A stretch of DNA of 64,000 nucleotides from Pantanalinema rosaneae. GTDB lineage: Bacteria > Cyanobacteriota > Cyanobacteriia > Leptolyngbyales > Leptolyngbyaceae. The stretch is taken from the NCBI RefSeq assembly GCF_050753385.1, contig NZ_JBLZFZ010000012.1, positions 1 to 64,000 on the forward strand, in the 5' to 3' direction. Each line of letters starts with the position of its first letter. The first letter of the stretch is position 1. The notes below the pieces were generated by a model that saw only the letters and a list, made by a program, of their open reading frames with translations, was not told the DNA's origin and ran no database searches. Position numbers and translations under genes: made by a program. Positions 24,632 through 33,096 of the stretch are shown here, in pieces.

Positions 24632-25852
24632 GTGCCCAAGAAGACTGTAGCAAACTTATCGTCTGCTGACTTATCTGGAAAGCGGGTTCTCGTCCGGGCA
24701 GATTTTAACGTTCCTTTAGATGGACAGCTTAATATTACTGACGATACGCGGATTCGTGCCGCTCTGCCCACCATTCAAGAATTGACCTCTAAGGGTGCCA
24801 AGGTGATTCTCAGCAGCCACTTCGGTCGTCCCAAGGGTGATGATTTTGCCTCACGGGTGGCAGACAAGTTTCGGTTGACTCCGGTTGCCAATCGGTTGTC
24901 GGAACTGCTCGGTAAGCCCGTCACGAAGACCGATGATTGTATTGGCGATGATGTGGCGGCGAAAGTAGCGGCAATGCAGAACGGGGATGTGCTCCTGCTG
25001 GAGAATGTCCGCTTCCATCCCGGTGAAGAAAAGAATGATCCCGAATTTGCCAAGCAACTTGCCTCGGTTGCCGATCTTTATGTCAACGATGCCTTTGGAA
25101 CGGCTCACCGCGCCCACGCTTCTACCGAAGGGGTGACTCACTACCTCAAGCCTTCGGTGGCTGGCTTCCTGATCGAGAAAGAACTGAAGTATTTGCAAGC
25201 GGCGATCGAAACTCCTCAGCGTCCGTTAGCGGCAATCATCGGTGGTTCTAAAGTTTCCAGCAAAATCACCGTGATCGAAACCCTGCTAGAAAAAGTAGAT
25301 AAGCTGCTGATCGGCGGTGGCATGATCTTCACCTTCTATAAAGCGCGTGGTCTGAGTGTCGGTAAGTCGCTGGTGGAAGACGAATTTCTGGAACTGGCGA
25401 AAACTCTGGAAGCGAAAGCCAAAGAGAAGGGTGTAGAACTGTTGCTGCCGACTGATGTCGTGGTAGCAGACAACTTCGCTGCTGATGCCAACTCTCAAAC
25501 CGTGAGCGTGGAAGCGATTCCCGACGGCTGGATGGGACTGGATATTGGACCCGACTCGGTGAAGGTTTTCCAAGAAGCGCTATCGAGCTGCAAGAGCGTG
25601 ATCTGGAATGGTCCCATGGGTGTGTTTGAGTTTGATAAGTTTGCGGCAGGTACGGAAGGAATTGCTCGGACACTGGCAGACCTGACCAAAACTGGAACCA
25701 CCACGATTATTGGCGGTGGCGACTCCGTAGCGGCAGTTGAAAAGGTGGGTGTCGCCGAGCAAATGAGCCACATTTCTACCGGTGGCGGTGCCAGCTTAGA
25801 ACTTCTGGAAGGCAAGGAACTACCTGGAATTGCGGCTCTGGATGAGGCGTAA
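24632..25852 (+). CDS. pgk: Phosphoglycerate kinase
   Basis: A 406-residue glycolytic and Calvin-cycle kinase converting 1,3-bisphosphoglycerate and ADP to 3-phosphoglycerate and ATP. The signature GKRVLVRADFNVPLDG appears at the start. Later come SSHFGRPKG, VNDAFGTAHRAHAS, IIGGSKVSSKI, NGPMGVFE and the terminal GGGDSVAAVEK. The start is a GTG at 24632 with a consensus AGGAGG about eight bases upstream, which decides it over any later codon. It is monocistronic, ending before a strong terminator. Confidence 0.97.
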   Translation: MPKKTVANLSSADLSGKRVLVRADFNVPLDGQLNITDDTRIRAALPTIQELTSKGAKVILSSHFGRPKGDDFASRVADKFRLTPVANRLSELLGKPVTKTDDCIGDDVAAKVAAMQNGDVLLLENVRFHPGEEKNDPEFAKQLASVADLYVNDAFGTAHRAHASTEGVTHYLKPSVAGFLIEKELKYLQAAIETPQRPLAAIIGGSKVSSKITVIETLLEKVDKLLIGGGMIFTFYKARGLSVGKSLVEDEFLELAKTLEAKAKEKGVELLLPTDVVVADNFAADANSQTVSVEAIPDGWMGLDIGPDSVKVFQEALSSCKSVIWNGPMGVFEFDKFAAGTEGIARTLADLTKTGTTTIIGGGDSVAAVEKVGVAEQMSHISTGGGASLELLEGKELPGIAALDEA

Positions 25853-25926
25853 ATTCGCAGCCCATTTTGTTGTGGCAAGGTGGGATTGCTAACCGGATAC
25901 AAATCTCTCTGAAGCGTTACTCCGCT

Positions 25927-25984
25927 CCCTCATTGTTCTACGGTGTCCACTCAGGTCATAGTAGAAAAATGAGGGGTTTTTCTT
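25927..25984 (+). terminator. Intrinsic terminator of pgk
   Basis: CCCTCATTGTTCTAC (25927-25941) pairs with GTAGAAAAATGAGGG (25961-25975) at 14 of 15 positions, and GTTTTTCTT follows. This is a classic rho-independent terminator about 75 bases after the pgk stop. Confidence 0.9.
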
Positions 25985-26046
25985 GAGTGCGATCGCCCCT
26001 CAGCGACCATTGGATACGATTGACTATAAGCTCTTGATTTCTACTT

Positions 26047-26838
26047 ATGTCGTCTCCTTTTCCAGGGATGAATCCCTATCTTGAACAGCCACAATTATGG
26101 GCGGAAGTTCATGCTCGACTAATTGTGGCGATCGCAGATGCTTTAACACCTTATTTGCGTCCAAAATATCGAGTGGCTGTCGAACAACGGGTTTACCAAA
26201 GTGCCAGTGATGAAGCGTTGTTAGTCGGCATTCCAGATGTGTCGGTCAAACGCACTTCTGCGACAGAAACACCAGCAAAGGCGGCAATGATCACTGTGGC
26301 TGTGCCCTCGATCGCCCCCACTAAAGTGACTGTACCGATGTTGGAAGAAGTTCGAGAACGCTATTTAGCGGTGCGAGAAGTGGGAACCCAGGCGGTCATT
26401 ACTGTCATTGAATTACTTTCCCCTAAAAATAAGCGATCGGGAGAAGGGCGCAGAGCTTATGAAAATAAGCGCCAGGAGATTTTAAGTAGTCTGACTCATC
26501 TAGTGGAAATTGATTTGCTGCGAGAGGGACAACCAATGCCAGTTGTGGGGGCACAGGTGCGATCGGATTACCGAATTCTAGTTAGCCGCAGTGACGATCG
26601 CCCAACCGCAGATCTGTATGCCTTTAACTTACCCGATCCGATTCCGACCTTTTCGTTACCCCTCCGTCCAGAGGATACTGAACCGACTGTTGACGTACAA
26701 ACCCTCTTACAAGAAGTTTATGAACGGGCAGGATTTGACTTAGCGATCGATTATACTTCTGACCCGATTCCGACCCTGAATGAATCGAGTCAAATTTGGC
26801 TGGAAACTTTACTGAAACACCAACAACTTCGCTCGTAA
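26047..26838 (+). CDS. DUF4058 family protein
   Basis: A 263-residue protein matching DUF4058, a family common in cyanobacteria and often present in many copies. Diagnostic parts are the start SPFPGMNPYLEQPQLWAEVH, then LTPYLRPKYRVAVEQRVY, the middle VITVIELLSPKNKRSGEGRRAY and the late segment VDVQTLLQEVYERAGFDLAIDY. The ELLSP.NK.SG core resembles a PD-(D/E)xK/Uma2-type arrangement, but no activity is known. It ends six bases before the converging hypothetical gene. Confidence 0.9.
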   Translation: MSSPFPGMNPYLEQPQLWAEVHARLIVAIADALTPYLRPKYRVAVEQRVYQSASDEALLVGIPDVSVKRTSATETPAKAAMITVAVPSIAPTKVTVPMLEEVRERYLAVREVGTQAVITVIELLSPKNKRSGEGRRAYENKRQEILSSLTHLVEIDLLREGQPMPVVGAQVRSDYRILVSRSDDRPTADLYAFNLPDPIPTFSLPLRPEDTEPTVDVQTLLQEVYERAGFDLAIDYTSDPIPTLNESSQIWLETLLKHQQLRS

Positions 26839-26844
26839 TAATCT

Positions 26845-27225
26845 TTAGTTTCGATCGAGCTTAAGTTTTGCTTGGTGTTCAAACCAGGTAACAACTTGGG
26901 GAATCGTTAAGTCTTCAATCTTAGTTTTTGTTTCTGTCGCGGTTTGTTCTAATGGTTTCCGAGAGGAGATCACTAAACGGGAGAAAAATTGTTTGAATTG
27001 CCGATCGATCCCCTGTTGTAAACTCGGATCTTGATAAATCCAATCTTCAATTTGTTCGGGAGTCAAATCCGCGATCGCGCAATTCGATTGAGCGGCAATT
27101 TGTTTCAGCGATCGTAAAGCGTAAATGGCGACTCTAGCCGTGAATTTATCATGTGAAGTCAGCAGAGCTTTATCGACTTCGGCACATTCTTCGGGAGTCA
27201 GAAATTCGGTTGGTGGTTGCATCAA
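26845..27225 (-). CDS. Conserved hypothetical protein (126 aa)
   Basis: A soluble, helix-rich protein with the start FLTPEECAEVDKALLTSHDKF in two pieces, SLKQIAAQSNCAIADLTPEQI and a closing DLTIPQVVTWFEHQAKLKL. I do not recognise a named domain; the FLTPEE and LTPEQIEDW elements look like those in uncharacterised cyanobacterial proteins. It begins at the base directly after the stop of the DUF3592 gene, so the two are in one transcript. Confidence 0.65.
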   Translation of the reverse strand: MMQPPTEFLTPEECAEVDKALLTSHDKFTARVAIYALRSLKQIAAQSNCAIADLTPEQIEDWIYQDPSLQQGIDRQFKQFFSRLVISSRKPLEQTATETKTKIEDLTIPQVVTWFEHQAKLKLDRN

Positions 27226-27759
27226 CTACTCCTTAAATTCATCTGATAAATTCTGTTTAGCCGAGCGGCGATCGTGGATTAATCCAATCACATCAAATAA
27301 GGTTCTTCCAACACCCAGCAGGATAATGAAGCCAGCACCCGCTACCGGAATGCCACTAAAAAATACGGTTTGGCTATGCTCAGTAGAGTACATGATCCCA
27401 GAAGCTCTGGCGGAACCAAGATTTCTAGAATCATAGGTGATATAAACCGAGTCCCCAATTTTTAACGGGGTGAGAAAACAATCCATTAACTGCACCGGCT
27501 TTCCAGTTTGAGGCTGAAATTGGAACACTGGACACTGCTTCGTGACGGATTTATTTTGCTGCCAAACCGTCGATCGTCGTCCTGGTTGCCAGACTTTTTC
27601 TTTGCGTAAGGCAACAACCTTGCCAACTGTTTCAACTTGATGGTTGGCGGTTTCCACCGCACTGATAAAGTTGCCTAACACCGTGGAAAGTAGGAAACCA
27701 CCCACAGCCGTAGCTGTAACCCCAAGGAAGATTCCGGCAATTCGCTGGCTCAAGGACAT
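27226..27759 (-). CDS. DUF3592-type membrane protein
   Basis: A 177-residue protein with an N-terminal transmembrane segment (IAGIFLGVTATAVGGFLLSTV), an extracytoplasmic beta-rich middle (ETVGKVVALRKEK; CPVFQFQPQTGKPVQL; LKIGDSVYITYDSRN) and a C-terminal transmembrane segment (VFFSGIPVAGAGFIILLGV). This layout and the KIGDxVxVxYDxxNP-like motif fit DUF3592. The function is unknown. It lies 17 bases downstream of sufR on the same strand and may be read through from it. Confidence 0.75.
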   Translation of the reverse strand: MSLSQRIAGIFLGVTATAVGGFLLSTVLGNFISAVETANHQVETVGKVVALRKEKVWQPGRRSTVWQQNKSVTKQCPVFQFQPQTGKPVQLMDCFLTPLKIGDSVYITYDSRNLGSARASGIMYSTEHSQTVFFSGIPVAGAGFIILLGVGRTLFDVIGLIHDRRSAKQNLSDEFKE

Positions 27760-27776
27760 CTACTCACCTTGCTGAG

Positions 27777-28442
27777 TCAGGAGGCATTCGGCTGAATCAA
27801 ATAGCCACAGCGATGTTCGCCATTGACAAGCCAATGGGTGCGTTGCACCGAGCAATCCAGAGCGACGGCAAACATTTCTAATTCATGCCCACAAACACTG
27901 GGAAAAGATTCGGCAATATGCGAAATGGCGCAATTATATTCCGTCAGAATAAATCGATCGTCGGCATCTGTGGCGATCGTCGCATTAGCATCATCCACGG
28001 CATACCACTCGGTCATATAGCCTTCAATCCGGCGTAACTCCACCAACCGGGCAACGCGCTCCTTCAACGTGCCCTGCCCAATGCGATCGCGGTATTCCAT
28101 CGCCTTACGTTCCCATTGCTTCCGCAAAATTGAGCCGACCTGATCCTTCCCAACCGTCTCCGCTAGGGTGTCTAATAGAGAAACGGCAAAATCATCATAA
28201 CGATCAGGAAACTGCGATCGACCGGCAGCACTGAGGGCATAGAGGTAGTTGGGACGACCCATACCCGCGTGAATCACCTCATGGTCAATCAACCCCTCGG
28301 TTTCCAGATCCTTGAGGTGGCGGCGAATGGCTTGGGGACTGATTTGCAACGTTTCAGCCAACTCCTGTGCAGTTGCCCGTCCCTGCTTCAAGAGGTGATG
28401 TAGAATGTCTTGTTTGGTCGAGGGCTGGTGAGTCGTCGTCAT
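27777..28442 (-). CDS. sufR: Iron-sulfur assembly transcriptional repressor SufR
   Basis: A 221-residue regulator with an N-terminal winged-helix (TKQDILHHLLKQGRATAQEL; LQISPQAIRRHLKDLETEGL) and a C-terminal cluster-binding region. Four cysteines occur as C-x12-C-x12-C-x14-C (NCAISHIAESFPSVCG; ALDCSV; HRCGY), the pattern for an Fe-S cluster in SufR. In Synechocystis the cluster-bound dimer represses sufBCDS and itself. The start is the ATG at 28442 (MTTTHQPS) rather than the upstream 28472 codon. It is divergent from ftrC and the suf genes across a region with two CAAC-N6-GTTG sites. Confidence 0.94.
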   Translation of the reverse strand: MTTTHQPSTKQDILHHLLKQGRATAQELAETLQISPQAIRRHLKDLETEGLIDHEVIHAGMGRPNYLYALSAAGRSQFPDRYDDFAVSLLDTLAETVGKDQVGSILRKQWERKAMEYRDRIGQGTLKERVARLVELRRIEGYMTEWYAVDDANATIATDADDRFILTEYNCAISHIAESFPSVCGHELEMFAVALDCSVQRTHWLVNGEHRCGYLIQPNAS

Positions 28443-28499
28443 TCTGTTTCCAGAGATAAAGCTGACAGACAAAAATCCGCCATCAAAATTTTAATTAAA

Positions 28500-28513
28500 C
28501 AACAGCATTGTTG
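28500..28513. promoter_or_regulatory. SufR operator, site 1 (CAAC-N6-GTTG)
   Basis: CAAC AGCATT GTTG, matching the inverted repeat described for cyanobacterial SufR. It is 58 bases from the sufR start, where it would overlap the sufR promoter; TAAAAT-like sequence for a minus-strand -10 lies just beyond it. Its centre is 40 bp from site 2. Confidence 0.85.
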
Positions 28514-28536
28514 CTAAAGTACCTTACAATGAAGTT

Positions 28537-28556
28537 AAACAACAATCGTGTTGTTT
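28537..28556. promoter_or_regulatory. SufR operator, site 2 (extended CAAC-N6-GTTG)
   Basis: AAACAAC AATCGT GTTGTTT has perfect seven-base arms around six bases. A TATATAG -10-like box lies directly after it at about 28561-28567, so bound SufR would cover the -35 region of the ftrC-suf promoter. Centre-to-centre distance to site 1 is 40 bp, about four helical turns. Confidence 0.87.
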
Positions 28557-28597
28557 TAATTATATAGAATCCGATCCTCATATTGTCGTCCTGCCGC

Positions 28598-28960
28598 ATG
28601 AATTCAGAGACTCAGACTAAACAAGCGTCCGAAAAAAGCCTCGAAGCCATGAGGAACTTCTCAGAAACCTATGCCAAGCGCACAGGTACGTTTTTCTGCG
28701 TTGATCCTGGGGTTACGGCTGTGGTCATCGAGGGACTGGCTAAGCATAAGGATGAACTAGGGGCACCCCTGTGTCCCTGTCGGCACTACGAAGACAAGCA
28801 AGCGGAGGCGGCAGCCGCCTACTGGAATTGTCCCTGTGTCCCCATGCGGGAGCGCAAAGAATGCCACTGTATGCTCTTCCTCACCCCCGATAACGACTTT
28901 GCGGGTGACAGTCAAGACATTGATATCGAGCAAATCCGGGCAGTCACCAATCAGTACTAG
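28598..28960 (+). CDS. ftrC: Ferredoxin:thioredoxin reductase catalytic subunit
   Basis: A 120-residue 4Fe-4S/disulfide enzyme that passes electrons from ferredoxin to thioredoxin in light-driven redox control. The cysteine motif CPC-x16-CPC-x8-CHC is exact (CPCRHY...NCPCVPM...ECHC), holding both the cluster ligands and the redox-active disulfide. The ATG at 28598 (MNSETQTK) is preferred over the frame's TTG at 28583. It is the first gene after the SufR sites and 82 bases before sufB, so it probably belongs to the SufR regulon here. Confidence 0.95.
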   Translation: MNSETQTKQASEKSLEAMRNFSETYAKRTGTFFCVDPGVTAVVIEGLAKHKDELGAPLCPCRHYEDKQAEAAAAYWNCPCVPMRERKECHCMLFLTPDNDFAGDSQDIDIEQIRAVTNQY

Positions 28961-29042
28961 GTTTTCGATCGGCGGGTTTGGTGTGTGAACGTACCAAACT
29001 CGCTATCTAAAATCCCCATTCGATCTTGAGAGAACACTACCG

Positions 29043-30479
29043 ATGAGCGCAACTGTTCAGAACCTCGTCAATCAGCCCTATAAATACGGATTTGTTACCA
29101 ATATTGAATCCGATACGATTCCTCGGGGGCTAAATGAAGACATGATTCGGCTAATTTCGGCGAAGAAAGAAGAGCCGGAATTTATGCTGGAGTTTCGCCT
29201 GCGAGCCTATCGCCAATGGCTGAAGATGACGGAACCGACCTGGCAACATGCGACCTATCCTGCGATCGATTATCAGGACATCATCTACTACTCGGCTCCC
29301 AAGGTGAAGGAGAAGAAACAGAGTTTGGATGAGGTCGATCCAGAGTTGCTGGATACGTTTGAAAAGCTAGGAATTCCCCTGTCTGAACAGAAGCGTCTCA
29401 CGAACGTGGCAGTGGATGCCATCTTTGATAGTGTTTCCGTTGCCACTACCTTTAAAGCAAAGCTGGCGGAACAAGGAGTGATTTTCTGTTCCATCTCAGA
29501 GGCGTTGAGAGAACATCCCGAGTTGGTGCAGAAATATTTGGGTAGTGTCGTGCCGATCGCGGATAACTACTTCGCCGCGCTCAACTCGGCAGTGTTTAGC
29601 GATGGCTCCTTTGTCTACATTCCCAAAGGCACGAAATGCCCAATGGAACTGTCTACCTACTTCCGGATCAATAATGGCGATTCGGGACAGTTCGAGCGGA
29701 CGCTGATTGTGGCAGACGAAGGTAGCTCGGTCAGCTATCTGGAAGGCTGTACCGCACCGATGTATGACAGTAACCAGCTCCATGCGGCAGTGGTGGAACT
29801 GGTGGCGTTGGATAATGCTGAAATCAAATATTCCACCGTCCAGAACTGGTATGCCGGAGATGCAAATGGCAAAGGCGGGATTTATAACTTCGTCACCAAA
29901 CGCGGTCTGTGTCAGGGCGTGAATTCCAAGATTTCCTGGACGCAGGTGGAAACCGGGTCAGCGATTACCTGGAAGTATCCCAGTTGCGTCTTAGTCGGTG
30001 ATAACTCAGTCGGTGAATTCTACTCGGTGGCGCTAACCAATCACCACCAACAAGCCGATACCGGTACGAAGATGATCCACATCGGCAAAAACACCCGCAG
30101 CACGATTATTTCCAAAGGAATTTCGGCAGGACAATCGAAAAACAGCTATCGCGGCTTAGTCAAAATTGGACCGAAAGCCACGGGGGCGCGTAACTATTCC
30201 CAATGCGACTCGATGCTGATTGGCGACAATGCCCAAGCCAATACCTTCCCCTACATCCAGGTGCAGAATAATAGCGGCAAAGTAGAACACGAAGCTTCTA
30301 CGTCCAAGATTGGCGAAGACCAATTGTTCTACTTCCAGCAACGTGGCATTTCCGCCGAAGACGCGATTTCCATGATGATTAGCGGCTTCTGTAAGGACGT
30401 GTTTAACCAACTGCCAATGGAATTTGCGGTCGAAGCCGATCGCCTGTTGAGCCTGAAGCTAGAAGGTAGTGTAGGGTAA
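29043..30479 (+). CDS. sufB: Fe-S cluster assembly scaffold SufB
   Basis: A 478-residue scaffold component of the SUF system, on which clusters form together with SufC and SufD. Recognisable marks are YKYGFVTNIESDTIPRGL, VPIADNYFAALNSAVFSDGS, SYLEGCTAPMYDSNQLHAA and the C-terminal NYSQCDSMLIGDNAQANTFP. The cysteines in SYLEGCTAP and NYSQCDS match those proposed for sulfur and cluster handling. Its stop TAA overlaps the ATG of the next gene by one base (TAATG). Confidence 0.97.
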   Translation: MSATVQNLVNQPYKYGFVTNIESDTIPRGLNEDMIRLISAKKEEPEFMLEFRLRAYRQWLKMTEPTWQHATYPAIDYQDIIYYSAPKVKEKKQSLDEVDPELLDTFEKLGIPLSEQKRLTNVAVDAIFDSVSVATTFKAKLAEQGVIFCSISEALREHPELVQKYLGSVVPIADNYFAALNSAVFSDGSFVYIPKGTKCPMELSTYFRINNGDSGQFERTLIVADEGSSVSYLEGCTAPMYDSNQLHAAVVELVALDNAEIKYSTVQNWYAGDANGKGGIYNFVTKRGLCQGVNSKISWTQVETGSAITWKYPSCVLVGDNSVGEFYSVALTNHHQQADTGTKMIHIGKNTRSTIISKGISAGQSKNSYRGLVKIGPKATGARNYSQCDSMLIGDNAQANTFPYIQVQNNSGKVEHEASTSKIGEDQLFYFQQRGISAEDAISMMISGFCKDVFNQLPMEFAVEADRLLSLKLEGSVG

Positions 30480-30913
30480 TGAGTTCTGCCAGCATGGGAT
30501 TAGTCTATGCAGAGATTGAGCTAGTGCGTGGGGATGACCTGGCATTGGTTCGAGCGGGTTATTTGTCTAATGAACAAATTCATCGCTGTACTGTCAGCGC
30601 TTTAGTAGACAGTGGAGCAACGATGCTGGCAATTCCAGAATTCATCAAAACCCAGTTGCACTTGTCGCCAGTGAGCGAGATTGAAGCGGAGTTAGCCAAT
30701 GGTGCCAGCCTGAAACTAGAGGTGGTGGGACCAGTGGAAGTGCGATTTGCAAATCGTCGGACAACGGTTGAAGCTCTGGTAGTTCCAGATAGTACCAAAG
30801 TCTTGCTAGGAGCCATTCCCATGGAAGGAATGGATGTCCTAATTGACCCTAAACGAGAACGGTTGATTGTCAACCCGGACAGTCCAGAGGTTGCCAAAGT
30901 ATTGCTGATGTGA
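30479..30913 (+). CDS. Retropepsin-like aspartic protease (clan AA)
   Basis: A 144-residue protein inserted between sufB and sufC. It has the single-lobe aspartic-protease motif ALVDSGATMLAIPE (the DSGA form of D(T/S)G) and a second flap/core region (VEALVVPDSTKVLLGAIPMEGMDVLIDP in pieces) with the LLG..P..G.DV element of such proteases. It would act as a homodimer. No signal peptide is present, so it is cytosolic. Translation is coupled to sufB by the one-base overlap and sufC starts 28 bases later. A link with Fe-S assembly is only suggested by position. Confidence 0.85.
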   Translation: MSSASMGLVYAEIELVRGDDLALVRAGYLSNEQIHRCTVSALVDSGATMLAIPEFIKTQLHLSPVSEIEAELANGASLKLEVVGPVEVRFANRRTTVEALVVPDSTKVLLGAIPMEGMDVLIDPKRERLIVNPDSPEVAKVLLM

Positions 30914-30941
30914 ATTGAAATAAGCAGGGAGGAGGGATCGC

Positions 30942-31733
30942 GTGATTCGGGAGAATAGTGAAGTGATTTTGGCGGTACGGGATTTGACCGCCGACGTGGA
31001 TGGTACGCCAATTTTGAAGGGGTTAAACCTGGAAATTAAAGCCGGGGAAATCCACGCGATCATGGGACCAAATGGTTCTGGAAAAAGTACCTTTTCCAAG
31101 ATTCTAGCCGGACATCCTGATTACACGGTCACCGGTGGAACGGTCGAATTTTTAGGACAAAACTTGCTGGATTTGGAACCGGACGATCGCGCCAAGTCAG
31201 GGGTTTTCCTCGCCTTTCAATATCCCCTGGAAATTCCGGGTGTGAGTAACCTGGATTTTCTGCGAGTCGCCTACAATGCCCGTCGCCAACACCAAGGGTT
31301 GGAAGAACTGGATGCCTTTGACTTTGATGAGTTAGTGCAGACTAAGTTAGGGTTGCTGAAAATGGATCAGGCATTCCTCAGTCGCAGTGTGAATGAAGGC
31401 TTCTCTGGCGGTGAGAAAAAACGCAATGAGATTCTACAAATGGCATTGCTAGAGCCTAAGCTGGGGATCTTAGATGAAATCGATTCTGGTTTAGATATTG
31501 ATGCGCTGAAGATTGTCGCTAACGGGGTAACCCAACTCACTACCCCTGATAATGCCGTATTGATGATTACGCACTATCAACGCCTACTCAACTACATCAC
31601 GCCAGACTATGTGCATGTAATGGAAGCGGGTCGCATTCTCACCACGGGCGGCAAGGAATTGGCACTGGAATTGGAAGAACGCGGCTACGACTGGGTGCGC
31701 GACGATGAGGCGATCGAGGTAGGGGCAAGATGA
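30942..31733 (+). CDS. sufC: Fe-S cluster assembly ATPase SufC
   Basis: A 263-residue ABC-type ATPase of the SufBC2D complex, soluble rather than a transporter. Walker A is GPNGSGKST, signature FSGGEKKRNEI, Walker B LGILDEIDSGLDIDAL, with the ITHYQR switch. All are SufC-typical, notably EIDSGLD in place of EPTSALD. The start is GTG at 30942 preceded by a GGAGG-type site. Its end overlaps sufD by four bases. Confidence 0.97.
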   Translation: MIRENSEVILAVRDLTADVDGTPILKGLNLEIKAGEIHAIMGPNGSGKSTFSKILAGHPDYTVTGGTVEFLGQNLLDLEPDDRAKSGVFLAFQYPLEIPGVSNLDFLRVAYNARRQHQGLEELDAFDFDELVQTKLGLLKMDQAFLSRSVNEGFSGGEKKRNEILQMALLEPKLGILDEIDSGLDIDALKIVANGVTQLTTPDNAVLMITHYQRLLNYITPDYVHVMEAGRILTTGGKELALELEERGYDWVRDDEAIEVGAR

Positions 31734-33064
31734 CGATTCAAGTGTCTACTGTCCCCGAAGTGGGGAATTTGGGGATTACGACTAAAGTCGATCGCACCGC
31801 TTATCTGACTCAATTGCTCAACCTGCGATCGCCCTTGAGTGCATCGAATGCTTGGCTGCAAGCGACTCGTGATCAAGCAGCAGCAAGAGTGCAGGAATTA
31901 GCCATTCCCTCGACGAGAGAGGAAGAATGGCGCTTCACCGACTTGTCGCCTCTGTTACTAGTGAATTTTCAGGCAGCAACGGCGATCGCTCCCGCTAACC
32001 TGGAAGCCTGGTTTTTGCCAGAAGCGGCAAATAGTCGGTTAGTCTTTGTCAATGGTCAGTATGCACCGGAACTTTCGGCAACGGCGGATCTTCCAGCCGG
32101 GGTAACGATCGGGAATTTAGCGACGGTTGGCTCCCTCCAGTCTAAACTGGCGAATTACCTGGCAAAACAACCCGGTGCTGAAGAAGTCTTTACGGTGCTA
32201 AATACTGCCAGCATGACGGATGCAGCTGTCATCCTTGTACCGCGTCATCAGCAGGTAGAAGTCCCAATTCACCTGTTATTTGTCACGACTGGAACAGAGG
32301 CGACGATCGCTCATCCCCGTTGTTTGGTAGTTGCGGAAGCAGGGAGTCAGCTAACCCTGATTGAAGATTATGTGGCGATCGATCAAGGGGTGTATTTCAC
32401 TAATCCCGTGACGGAAATCTGGATTGAGGAAAACGCTCAGGTTAGCCATACTAGAATTCAGCGGGACAGTGAAGCGGCATTTCATATTGGTAAAACGGCG
32501 GTTTCCCAGGCGCGAGATTCTCGGTATAGTGGCATCGCTGTCAGCTTAGGCGGTCGGTTGTCCCGGCACAATCTAGAGGTTTACCAGACCGGAGAACAAA
32601 CCGACACCAACTTGCATGGTCTGACCATGATTGCGGGTGAACAGGTCGGAGATACCCACAGCACGATCGCCTACACGAAACCCCACGGTACCAGTAATCA
32701 AGTCCACAAATGTATTGCCAATGACCGCGCTCATGCGGTGTTTAACGGCAAAATCTTTGTACCCAAAGCGGCTCAATTAACCAATGCGGCGCAGCTCAGT
32801 CGGAATCTCTTACTATCCCCTAAAGCCAGAGTCGATACGAAGCCGCAGTTAGAGATTACCGCCGATAACGTTAAATGTGCCCACGGCGCTACGGTCAGCC
32901 AGTTAGATAACGATGAAGTCTTCTATCTGCAAAGTCGGGGGATTAATGCGGATAGTGCCCGTAAACTGCTGATCTACGCCTTTGCCTATGATGTGATTAG
33001 CCAGATTCCCATCACCTCCTTGCGCGATCGGCTGGTGTCTCTGGTTCGCCTCCAACAAGCTTGA
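31730..33064 (+). CDS. sufD: Fe-S cluster assembly protein SufD
   Basis: A 444-residue scaffold partner of SufB and SufC. The N-terminus has PSTREEEWRFTDLSPLL, the central beta-helix carries SRYSGIAVSLGGRLSRHN and the C-terminus has KCAHGATVSQLDNDEVFYLQSRG in parts, with the conserved His and Cys of KCAHGA. It overlaps sufC by four bases and its stop TGA overlaps a TTG of the sufS frame. Confidence 0.96.
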   Translation: MTIQVSTVPEVGNLGITTKVDRTAYLTQLLNLRSPLSASNAWLQATRDQAAARVQELAIPSTREEEWRFTDLSPLLLVNFQAATAIAPANLEAWFLPEAANSRLVFVNGQYAPELSATADLPAGVTIGNLATVGSLQSKLANYLAKQPGAEEVFTVLNTASMTDAAVILVPRHQQVEVPIHLLFVTTGTEATIAHPRCLVVAEAGSQLTLIEDYVAIDQGVYFTNPVTEIWIEENAQVSHTRIQRDSEAAFHIGKTAVSQARDSRYSGIAVSLGGRLSRHNLEVYQTGEQTDTNLHGLTMIAGEQVGDTHSTIAYTKPHGTSNQVHKCIANDRAHAVFNGKIFVPKAAQLTNAAQLSRNLLLSPKARVDTKPQLEITADNVKCAHGATVSQLDNDEVFYLQSRGINADSARKLLIYAFAYDVISQIPITSLRDRLVSLVRLQQA

Positions 33065-33096
33065 TCTCCGATGCCCATCCTTCTACGGTTGTTACC

